Assembly (NCBI GenBank): GCA_938004815.1
Contig: CALKVR010000531.1
Coordinates: 1-13,152, forward strand
Reading direction: 5' to 3'
Length of the DNA stretch: 13,152 nt
DNA from: an uncultured Polyangiaceae bacterium
GTDB taxonomy: Bacteria > Myxococcota_A > Polyangia > Polyangiales > Polyangiaceae
The notes beneath the pieces are model-generated. The model saw nothing but the letters and a program-made list of their open reading frames with translations, did not search any database and was not told where the DNA came from. Position numbers and translations under genes: made by a program. Positions 7,599 through 13,072 of this stretch are shown piece by piece; within the stretch, counting starts at the first letter, position 1, and each line of letters starts with the position of its first letter.

Positions 7599-8147
7599 TC
7601 AGCGCGACCCGTGCAGCATGAAGTACACGACGACGCCGGTGACCGAGACATAGAGCCAGATCGGCAATGTGACGCGCGCGACGCGGCGGTGGCGCGCATG
7701 CTCGGCCCGGAACGCAAAGTAGAAGCTCGTGAGCGCGAGCGGCACGACCGCCATGCTGAGGAGCACGTGGCTGGCGAGCACCGCGAAGTAGATGACCCGC
7801 ATCGCGCCCGTGCCGGCGTACTTCGTGTCGCCGTGCGCGTAGTGGTACACCACGTAGCCGATCAAAAAGAGGCTCGAAGCCACGAACGCGCTGACCATGA
7901 GCGCGCGGTGGACGTCGGGGCGCTTGCGCTTGATCGCCACCCATCCGAGCGTGAGGGCGGTGGCGCTGGCGGCGTTCAGGCACGCGTTGACGGCCGGCAT
8001 GAACGACAGATCGGCGCCCACGCCGTCGGCGCGCCGCACGAGCAAGAGCCAGCCGAGGAAGGCGAGCGCCCCCACCGAGAGCACCGCGTTCAGCGCGTAA
8101 AACGATCGGTCCGAGAGGCGGTTGGAGAGCGCGGGTGATGCCGACAC
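7599..8147 (-). CDS. DUF420 membrane protein (CtaM-like)
   Basis: 182 residues from a GTG at 8147; an AAAGAGG Shine-Dalgarno-like sequence lies 4 bases before it. Five hydrophobic segments are visible (about 18-38, 50-72, 83-103, 117-142, 160-178). The DUF420 pattern is well matched: LNAASATALTLGWVAIKRK, then HRALM (His80), YVVYH (His102), VIYFAVLASH (His127), VPLALTSFYFA, HRR (His153) and the closing LPIWLYVSVTGVVVYFML. Proteins of this family (CtaM in Staphylococcus aureus, YozB in Bacillus) are needed for heme-A-type terminal oxidase activity; transfer of that role here is inference. It leads the six-gene minus-strand run and is divergent from the propeller-like gene, with 75 bases between starts. 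A heme A synthase gene lies 3 kb away on the same strand. Confidence 0.88.
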   Translation of the reverse strand: MSASPALSNRLSDRSFYALNAVLSVGALAFLGWLLLVRRADGVGADLSFMPAVNACLNAASATALTLGWVAIKRKRPDVHRALMVSAFVASSLFLIGYVVYHYAHGDTKYAGTGAMRVIYFAVLASHVLLSMAVVPLALTSFYFAFRAEHARHRRVARVTLPIWLYVSVTGVVVYFMLHGSR

Positions 8148-8208
8148 GACGCCTCTTTAGGCCCGCGAGCCGGCCGTGAAAAGCCCGGCGCGAGCGGGGG
8201 AACTTGGA

Positions 8209-8214
8209 TAGGCT
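8209..8214 (+). promoter_or_regulatory. -10-like hexamer 8 bases before the propeller-like gene
   Basis: TAGGCT (TAnnnT form, preceded by TTGGA) ends 8 bases before the ATG at 8223. The short gap TCGCCCCC offers no ribosome-binding sequence. A transcript starting around 8221-8223 would be leaderless. No convincing -35 hexamer was found. Confidence 0.4.
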
Positions 8215-8222
8215 TCGCCCCC

Positions 8223-9146
8223 ATGCCCTACAAGAACGTGAGCCAGCCGCGCCAAGTCGCCACCGTCGAGGGAGAGATCACGGGCGGCTCCTACCACCGG
8301 AAGCTCGGGTCGATCGTGATGATGGGCAAGAACCCGGTTCAGATCGCGCTCGTCGGCGCGTCGGGGAGCCCGGCCAAGGTGTTCGGCCTCGGGCTCGACG
8401 ACGTCAGCGACATCGTGCTGCTCTCTCGCGACATGGCGGTGGTGCGCGACGGCAACACCATCTGGGGCGTGGTCGACCTCGCCCACAAGGCCAAGGTCGA
8501 TCAGGTCGGTACCGACTCACGTCTTCTGGTCGGGCCACAGGGCGACACGGCGATCTCGCTCAAGTGGGACGGCACCGCCGAGGCGCTGACCCCGGGGCGC
8601 GCCGACGTGGCGGTGCGGTCGTTCGGTCTGCGGGGCGACCACCGTGCCATCGATCTGGGCGAGAACGAGTGCTACGCCGTCGTCGACGGCGGCGACGGTG
8701 AGTTCAGGATCCACCCCGGTTCCTCACCCGAGCAGGGGTCGATCACCAAGACGGCGCTGCCCCCGGGGTGCAAAGACCTGGACCGGGTAAGCGGCGGACG
8801 TTTCCTCTCGGTCGTTTATTCACGCGGGCAGTCGATGGTGTGCGCGGTCCGGCGCGCGGGAAATCGGCTCGAGCCCAAGATGCTCCGCCTCGACATCCCC
8901 ATGACCGATCTCGCGGTCGCCGATACGACCATGGTCGCGCTCGCTCGCGACGGGCGTGTGGTGATTTACGACTCCGAGTCGATCGACAAGGCGACCGGGT
9001 CGATCATCGAGCCGCGCGCCGAAAAACACCTCGGCTGCCGGGGCGAGCCCCGCGCCATCGTTGTCGCAGGCGGCAACATCTTCGTCGGGACGTCGTCCGG
9101 TGAGGTCGTGATGGCCGCCCTCGTCCGGAAGCAGCTCATGCAGTGA
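8223..9146 (+). CDS. Probable beta-propeller protein, function unknown
   Basis: 307 residues from ATG 8223. No signal peptide or membrane segment, so cytoplasmic. The sequence is mostly short beta strands alternating with Gly/Asp turns, as in WD40, YVTN or PQQ-type propellers: VSDIVLLSRDMAVVRDGNTIWGV, TAISLKWDG, RAIDLGENECYAVVD, MTDLAVADTTMVALARDG with VVIYDSES, and PRAIVVAGGNIFVGTSSGEVVMA. Blades are too diverged to count. Three Cys residues (ECYAV, PPGCKD, MVCAV) plus one in LGCRG have no metal-site spacing. I do not recognise the family. It stands alone: divergent from the DUF420 gene, and followed by 190 bases that contain the promoter of the next gene. A scaffold or ligand-reading role would be guesswork. 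Confidence 0.75.
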   Translation: MPYKNVSQPRQVATVEGEITGGSYHRKLGSIVMMGKNPVQIALVGASGSPAKVFGLGLDDVSDIVLLSRDMAVVRDGNTIWGVVDLAHKAKVDQVGTDSRLLVGPQGDTAISLKWDGTAEALTPGRADVAVRSFGLRGDHRAIDLGENECYAVVDGGDGEFRIHPGSSPEQGSITKTALPPGCKDLDRVSGGRFLSVVYSRGQSMVCAVRRAGNRLEPKMLRLDIPMTDLAVADTTMVALARDGRVVIYDSESIDKATGSIIEPRAEKHLGCRGEPRAIVVAGGNIFVGTSSGEVVMAALVRKQLMQ

Positions 9147-9243
9147 GTGCGCTCACGAACTCTTTTCCGCAATGAATTTCAAGTAGTTGGACACTGAAAG
9201 CAAGAGGTAGGCCGGAGTGGGACAAATTCAGCCGAAAAGTTGC

Positions 9244-9258
9244 GTTGGCTTGGCCAAC
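9244..9258. promoter_or_regulatory. Operator-like inverted repeat over the -35 region
   Basis: GTTGGC and GCCAAC are perfect 6-base inverted arms separated by TTG. The repeat overlaps the proposed -35 hexamer at 9250-9255, the position expected for a repressor site. The regulator is unknown; a chance palindrome is possible. Confidence 0.4.
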
Positions 9259-9278
9259 CGAGTTCGTCCTGTTATGGT
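9250..9278 (+). promoter_or_regulatory. Sigma70-like promoter of the Ser-rich lipoprotein gene
   Basis: TTGGCC (9250-9255) and TATGGT (9273-9278) are separated by exactly 17 bases; each matches the -35/-10 consensus at four of six positions. Transcription would begin near 9285, leaving a leader of about 50 bases before the ATG at 9337. The region from 9147 onward is visibly more A/T-rich than the rest of the window. Confidence 0.5.
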
Positions 9279-9297
9279 CGCCTCTGGTTTCTTGGAG

Positions 9298-9327
9298 CAC
9301 GGCCTCGGTTCGGGCCGTGGGAGGAAG
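9298..9327 (+). promoter_or_regulatory. Leader hairpin followed by Shine-Dalgarno
   Basis: CACGGCC (9298-9304) pairs perfectly with GGCCGTG (9313-9319) around an 8-base loop. The stem is immediately followed by GGAGGAAG (9320-9327), the strongest Shine-Dalgarno in the window, 9 bases before the ATG at 9337. The hairpin may protect the 5' end of the message or gate ribosome access. Confidence 0.5.
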
Positions 9328-9336
9328 ACTCGTACA

Positions 9337-9570
9337 ATGACTCGCTTCATGAAATTGGCTGGGCTGTTCACCGTGCTCTCGGGTACCGCGATGATCGCGG
9401 CCTGCGGAGACGACTCTTCTACCGGTGCGGGTGGCGGCGACACCACGTCGAGCTCGAGCTCGTCGTCGAAGGCGTCGACCTCGAGCAGCGGTAGCGGAAG
9501 CTCGTCGTCGTCGTCGTCGGGAAGCAGCAGCTCGTCCGCGAGCAGCTCTTCCTCCAGCGGCGGCGGCTGA
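9337..9570 (+). CDS. Short Ser-rich lipoprotein, function unknown
   Basis: 77 residues. The ATG at 9337 is chosen because it follows the Shine-Dalgarno and begins a textbook lipoprotein signal: MTRFMK, a hydrophobic core, and lipobox IAAC with lipid Cys23. A longer frame back to 9217 would place the signal internally. The mature chain is about 55 residues, of which I count 32 serines, broken by Gly, Thr, Ala and a single Lys, and it ends GGG. In myxobacterial lipoproteins such a tract normally links the lipid anchor to a folded domain; here there is no domain. The stop is followed within 25 bases by a strong terminator, so the gene looks complete. A surface spacer or glycosylation substrate is possible; nothing in the sequence proves it. 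Coding is supported by the signal peptide and expression signals. Confidence 0.78.
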   Translation: MTRFMKLAGLFTVLSGTAMIAACGDDSSTGAGGGDTTSSSSSSSKASTSSSGSGSSSSSSSGSSSSSASSSSSSGGG

Positions 9571-9595
9571 CCCCGAGTCCGTCACCAAAACAAGG

Positions 9596-9631
9596 ACCGG
9601 CAGGGCCTTCGGGCTCTGCCGGTTCTCTTTT
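9596..9631. terminator. Rho-independent terminator with UUCG loop, probably bidirectional
   Basis: ACCGGCAGGGCC (9596-9607) pairs with GGCTCTGCCGGT (9612-9623) with one G-T wobble, closed by a TTCG tetraloop (9608-9611) and followed on the plus strand by TTCTCTTTT. On the minus strand the same stem is followed by CCTTGTTTTGG, so it may also terminate the convergent SDR gene that ends at 9678. Confidence 0.88.
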
Positions 9632-9677
9632 GTGCGTCCGCTTTTCGTCGTCGTTGCGCGTCGGTTTTTCGACGCGG

Positions 9678-10478
9678 CTACCCGATCACGAGGGACCGCC
9701 CCATGCCGAGCCAAGCGCCGCCGTCCGCGACGACCGTCTCGCCGTGGATGAGGCTGGCGGCCGGGGTACAAAGGAACAGGGCGAGCGACGCGATCTCGTC
9801 GATGCGGCCGAAGCGGCCGATCGGGATTGCGCGGATCATTCGCTCCTTCACGTCGCCGGGCGCGAGGCGGCTCATCCCCTCGGTGTCGTCGATGGGGCCA
9901 GGCGCGATGCCGTTCACGCGGATTCCCAACGAGCCCCACTCGGCGGCGAGGGACCGCGTGATGGTGTCGACGGCGGCTTTCGCCGCCGACGCGTGGATCT
10001 GCAGGGGCGTGGCGACGTAGTGCAACGTCGCCGAGATGTTGAGGATCACGCCGCCCTTGTCGCGGAGGTGCGCGTCGAACGCAGCGCGGCAAACGTTGAA
10101 GGTCCCCGCCGCGTCGATGTCGAGGACGGTCTTGAAGCCGTTCGGTGAGAGCTGTGCGGCCGGGCACAGGAAGTTGCCGGCTGCGCCGTTGACCACGATG
10201 TCGATCCGCCCGAAGCGATCCAGCGTGGTGGAGAGCGCGGCGTCGACGGCGGCCGGATCGCGGACGTCGCAAGGCGCGGCGATGCACGGCTTGGCCGTCG
10301 CTTCCTCGAGCGCCGTTGCGGACTCGGCGAGGCGGTCGACCTTGCGCCCGGCGATGGCGACGCTGGCGCCGTGCTCGAGGAAGGTCTTGGCGATCCCGTA
10401 GCAGATGCCGGAGCCGCCCCCCGTGATGAAGGCCACCTTGCCGGCGAGGACGTCGTCCCGAAACACGCTTTGTGCCAT
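9678..10478 (-). CDS. 2,4-dienoyl-CoA reductase-like short-chain dehydrogenase
   Basis: 266 residues from ATG 10478, which gives MAQSVFRDDVLAGKVAFITG; the longer open frame upstream is antisense to the permease gene. It is a classical-length SDR with Rossmann motif TGGGSGI (19-25), NGAAG (97-101) and the catalytic Ser149 region NISAT. The position of the SDR tyrosine (YxxxK) is Ala163 in HASAAK with Lys167 kept. That substitution, with NFLCPAAQLSPNGF, VLDIDAAGTFNV and IAPGPIDDTEG, is what is expected of peroxisomal-type 2,4-dienoyl-CoA reductases (DECR2-like), which use NADPH to reduce conjugated dienoyl-CoA in oxidation of unsaturated fatty acids. The tail DGGAWLGMG is normal for the group. 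No Shine-Dalgarno is seen. It is divergent from the TauE/SafE gene with 30 bases between starts; no beta-oxidation genes are adjacent. Confidence 0.9.
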   Translation of the reverse strand: MAQSVFRDDVLAGKVAFITGGGSGICYGIAKTFLEHGASVAIAGRKVDRLAESATALEEATAKPCIAAPCDVRDPAAVDAALSTTLDRFGRIDIVVNGAAGNFLCPAAQLSPNGFKTVLDIDAAGTFNVCRAAFDAHLRDKGGVILNISATLHYVATPLQIHASAAKAAVDTITRSLAAEWGSLGIRVNGIAPGPIDDTEGMSRLAPGDVKERMIRAIPIGRFGRIDEIASLALFLCTPAASLIHGETVVADGGAWLGMGRSLVIG

Positions 10479-10492
10479 GGCCGTCGGGCTAG

Positions 10493-10498
10493 TACGGT
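10493..10498 (+). promoter_or_regulatory. Possible -10 hexamer of the TauE/SafE gene
   Basis: TACGGT (TAnnnT form) ends 10 bases before the ATG at 10509, inside the 30-base gap between divergent starts. The overlapping TAGTAC/GTACTA stretch could serve the SDR gene in the other direction. Weaker than the other sites in this window. Confidence 0.25.
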
Positions 10499-10508
10499 CC
10501 TCGGCTCG

Positions 10509-11288
10509 ATGCACGCGATCTCCGCGGCCGAAGCGGCCATCTTGGCCGCGGCGGGGCTCGCCGCAGGTTTCGTCAACACCGCGGCCGGTGCAGGGTCCCT
10601 GCTCTCGCTGCGGGCGCTGATGATCACGGGGCTCCCCGCCGATATCGCCAACGGGACGAACCGCGTCCCCGTCCTGCTCCAATCCCTCGTCGCGGCGCGC
10701 GGCTTTTCGCGACACCAGCCGATCGCGGCGCGCGATCTGGCCAAAGCCGCCGGTCCGGCGTGCGCGGGCGCCCTCGTCGGGAGCGTGGCGGCGACCTTCA
10801 CCCCCGAGCGTGCGATGCGCTACCTGCTGATCGGCGTCCTCCTCGCGGTGGCGGTGCTCGGCCTGGTGACGGCCCGCAGGGGGTCGCGGCGAGAGGGGAC
10901 TGGCGACGAGCACCGGACCGAGCTCGAGCTGCGGCCCGCGACGGCCGCGTGGCTCTTCGTGTCCGGGCTCTACGGTGGCTTTCTCCAGGCGGGGGTCGGC
11001 CTCGTCCTCCTCTTCGCGCTGGGATCCGTCGCCAGGCTCGACCTCGTTCGGGCGAACGGGCTCAAGGTCGCGACGGTCGCCGTCTTTTCCGTGGTGGCGA
11101 CGGCCGTCTTCGTGCTCCGCGGGCAGGTGGCCTGGGTCCACGCGGTCGTGATGAGCGTCGGCGCCGTGATCGGCGCGCGCCTAGGGGTCGCTTACGCGGT
11201 GCGGTACGCGCGACAGCTTCAGGTGTTCGTGGTCGCCGTCGACGTGCTGGCGTGCGCGTGGCTCGTCTGGCGAGAGCTGGCGGCCTGA
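10509..11288 (+). CDS. TauE/SafE family (sulfite exporter-like) membrane permease
   Basis: 259 residues from ATG 10509, which starts directly at the first membrane helix. The family's duplicated half motifs are present: GLAAGFVNTAAGAGSLLSL with GLPADIANGTNR (16-52) in the first half, and GLYGGFLQAGVGLVLLF with LDLVRANGLK (153-186) in the second. About seven to eight hydrophobic segments fit, with a basic/acidic cytoplasmic-type loop at 122-143. Members of the family move sulfonates, sulfite or other small organosulfur or carboxylate anions; the substrate here is unknown and no sulfur genes are nearby. The 3' end overlaps the convergent ctaA gene by 70 bases. No Shine-Dalgarno is recognised. 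Confidence 0.88.
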   Translation: MHAISAAEAAILAAAGLAAGFVNTAAGAGSLLSLRALMITGLPADIANGTNRVPVLLQSLVAARGFSRHQPIAARDLAKAAGPACAGALVGSVAATFTPERAMRYLLIGVLLAVAVLGLVTARRGSRREGTGDEHRTELELRPATAAWLFVSGLYGGFLQAGVGLVLLFALGSVARLDLVRANGLKVATVAVFSVVATAVFVLRGQVAWVHAVVMSVGAVIGARLGVAYAVRYARQLQVFVVAVDVLACAWLVWRELAA

Positions 11289-12196
11289 GCCGAAGGCGAC
11301 GAGAGCGCGGACGCCGTCAGGCCGATGAGGGCGAGCCAGAGGAGGTCGGCCACCAAGAGGTGAACGAGCTGGAGCGCGACCGGCGCGGCGAGCAAGAGGT
11401 TGATGACGCCGATGGCGACCTGGAGGGCCGCGCCGAACCCGACCTGGGTAGCGAAGCGCCGCGTCTCGGCCGACGCCGCGCGCGCGAACGTCCCGGCGAC
11501 GATGAGAAGGTGGACCGCGCCCGCCGACGCGACGAACGGGTGGAACACGCGTAGCTGCACGAAGAGGTGGGCCGAAGGGTCCAGATCCTGCCGGAGCCCC
11601 TCGGCGAGGTTGCGGGCAGGGAACAGGGTGTCGCCGAGCGCGGCCACCGCGCCCGTGACGCCGATCAACACCATCGACCCGATCGCGGTGAGGAGGAGCA
11701 CCGCGGCGCGGCCGCCGAAGGCGAGCACGGGGGAGAGCGGGCGCCGCACCGCCCACGAGACGAGACCGAGCGCCCCCAGCAGGAAGAGCGTGTTGACCAG
11801 GTGCGCCGACATCCAGAGCGCTCGATCGTGCGACGTGTCGTGCGCCACCTTTTCGTAGAGCACCAGGCCGGCGCCGAGGGCCGCCTCGCCCAGGATGAAG
11901 AAGACGCTCCACCCTGCCGCCCGCCTGGCCAGGTGCCCGGCCGCGAACGCGCGGCGGACGAAGAAGAAGGTGGCGATGACGAGGAGTAGAGCGAGGCCGC
12001 TCGTGGCCCGATGGGTGAGCTCGATCAGCGTCTTGGTCGACGCCGCCTGAGGCAGCACCTCACCGTTGCAGGTCGGCCAGTGGCTGCCGCAGCCGGCGCC
12101 GGACCCGCTGGCGCGCACGAACGCCCCCCAGAGGATCACGCCGATGTTGAAGACCAACGTCGTGTCGGCGAAGAGACGGGCGCGCCGCGCGAGCAT
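11219..12196 (-). CDS. ctaA: Heme A synthase (COX15/CtaA family)
   Basis: 325 residues from ATG 12196. The enzyme oxidises the C8 methyl of heme O to the formyl group of heme A, for aa3- or caa3-type cytochrome oxidases, in the inner membrane. Eight hydrophobic segments are visible. Key residues: the extracellular Cys pair Cys36 and Cys43 in GAGCGSHWPTCNG, Glu59 and His62 in ELTHRATSG, His132 in WMSAHLVNTLF, His219 in RVFHPF and His279 in LQLVHLL. These are the catalytic Glu and the heme-ligand histidines expected of the family. Residues from about 303 to 325 are a Ser/Thr/Ala tail encoded antisense to the end of the TauE/SafE gene. The long open frame continuing upstream to 13027 is antisense to larB. 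The gene is divergent from larB; no ctaB or oxidase subunit genes are in view. Confidence 0.95.
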   Translation of the reverse strand: MLARRARLFADTTLVFNIGVILWGAFVRASGSGAGCGSHWPTCNGEVLPQAASTKTLIELTHRATSGLALLLVIATFFFVRRAFAAGHLARRAAGWSVFFILGEAALGAGLVLYEKVAHDTSHDRALWMSAHLVNTLFLLGALGLVSWAVRRPLSPVLAFGGRAAVLLLTAIGSMVLIGVTGAVAALGDTLFPARNLAEGLRQDLDPSAHLFVQLRVFHPFVASAGAVHLLIVAGTFARAASAETRRFATQVGFGAALQVAIGVINLLLAAPVALQLVHLLVADLLWLALIGLTASALSSPSAQAASSRQTSHAHASTSTATTNT

Positions 12197-12203
12197 CGGG
12201 GTG

Positions 12204-12209
12204 ACTATG
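12204..12209 (-). promoter_or_regulatory. -10-like hexamer 7 bases before ctaA
   Basis: On the minus strand CATAGT (four of six matches to TATAAT, including the key second A and sixth T) ends 7 bases before the ATG. The intervening CACCCCG holds no Shine-Dalgarno. Consistent with a leaderless transcript. Confidence 0.35.
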
Positions 12210-12285
12210 GTGCCGGCCGGCCGCGGAGAGAAGCGAAGAAAATGCGTGCGGCCGGGCGCCCGCCGGGAGCGGCCGGCCCGCGCGG

Positions 12286-12294
12286 TGGTAGAGT
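12286..12294 (+). promoter_or_regulatory. Extended -10 element 7 bases before larB
   Basis: TGGTAGAGT fits TG-n-TAnnnT and ends 7 bases before the GTG at 12302. No Shine-Dalgarno lies between. A transcript starting at or just before the GTG would be leaderless. No -35 hexamer is seen at the expected distance. Confidence 0.42.
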
Positions 12295-12301
12295 CCGGGC
12301 C

Positions 12302-13072
12302 GTGAGCGTCCGCGAGCTCTTGCAGCGCCTGCAGGCGGGGGATGTCGGCATCGACGAGGTCGTCGAACAGATCAGCCGGCCGCCCGAGCGCGACCTCGGC
12401 TTCGCCAAGGTCGACGCCCAGCGCGAGGCTCGCCAGGGCGTTCCGGAGGTGATCTTCGGTCAGGGCAAGACGGGGCCCCAGATCGTCGGCATCGCGCGTG
12501 CGCTCACCGAGCTCGGGCAGAACGTCCTCGTCACGCGGCTCGAGGGCGACGCGGCGGCGGAGGTGAGGGCCGCGTTCCCCGACATGCGCTACAGCGAGCT
12601 CGGCCGCATCGGTCGGATGACGCTCGCGCCCGTCGCGCCCCGCACGCGCGCGGGGGCCATCGCCGTCGTCACGGCGGGCACGAGCGACCTCCCCGTGGCC
12701 GAAGAAGCGGCCGAGACCTTGGACGCGATCGGTCTCGTCGTCGACCGGCACTACGACGTCGGCGTCGCGGGGATCCACCGCGTCATCCACCGCTACGACG
12801 CGCTCCGCAAGGCGGGCGCCGTCATCGTGATCGCCGGGATGGAGGGGGCGCTCCCGAGCGTCGTCGGCGGCATGGTGCGCACCCCCGTGATCGCGGTGCC
12901 GACGTCGACCGGCTACGGAACGGCGCTCGGCGGGTTCACCGCGCTCTTCGCGATGCTCACGAGCTGCGCGAGCGGGGTGACGGTCGTGAACATCGACAAC
13001 GGGTTCGGCGCTGCGTTGGCGGTGCACCGCATCGCCTCCCTTCGGGAGCGCGGCGAGGAGGCGGCGACGTGA
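12302..13072 (+). CDS. larB: Pyridinium-3,5-biscarboxylic acid mononucleotide synthase LarB
   Basis: 256 residues from the GTG at 12302. LarB carboxylates the pyridinium ring of nicotinic acid adenine dinucleotide and releases AMP, the first step of nickel-pincer nucleotide cofactor synthesis; LarE and LarC then add sulfur and nickel. The C-terminal half is PurE-like: VVTAGTSDLPVAEEAAETL, VGVAGIHRV, IVIAGMEGALPSVVGG (Glu181), PVIAVPTSTGYG and LTSCASGVTVVNIDNGFGA. Cys222 sits where the known cysteinyl-pyridine intermediate cysteine of Lactobacillus LarB (Cys221) is expected, and the one-residue offset supports this start. An ATG at 12242 preceded by GGAGAG would add 20 Gly/Pro/Arg-rich residues and cannot be fully excluded. 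The stop overlaps the next GTG start. Confidence 0.95.
   Translation: MSVRELLQRLQAGDVGIDEVVEQISRPPERDLGFAKVDAQREARQGVPEVIFGQGKTGPQIVGIARALTELGQNVLVTRLEGDAAAEVRAAFPDMRYSELGRIGRMTLAPVAPRTRAGAIAVVTAGTSDLPVAEEAAETLDAIGLVVDRHYDVGVAGIHRVIHRYDALRKAGAVIVIAGMEGALPSVVGGMVRTPVIAVPTSTGYGTALGGFTALFAMLTSCASGVTVVNIDNGFGAALAVHRIASLRERGEEAAT

Noticed and set aside
9187..9201. Sigma54-like GG/GC promoter
   Set aside because: Spacing between GG and GC is 9 and not the required 10 bases, and flanking consensus is poor.
9459..9570. Ser tract as a frameshifted remnant of a longer lipoprotein
   Set aside because: No continuing domain in any frame before the strong terminator 25 bases after the stop; treated as complete, though loss by deletion in the past is possible.
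10479..11141. N-terminal extension of the SDR frame
   Set aside because: Charged low-complexity sequence antisense to the TauE/SafE gene; the SDR N-terminus is complete from 10478.
12242..12301. Alternative larB start at ATG 12242 with GGAGAG upstream
   Set aside because: The 20 extra residues are Gly/Pro/Arg-rich and unlike LarB; catalytic residue numbering fits the GTG at 12302. Kept only as a minor possibility.
12197..13027. N-terminal extension of the ctaA frame
   Set aside because: Antisense to larB and rich in Arg/Asp/His; CtaA begins normally at 12196.
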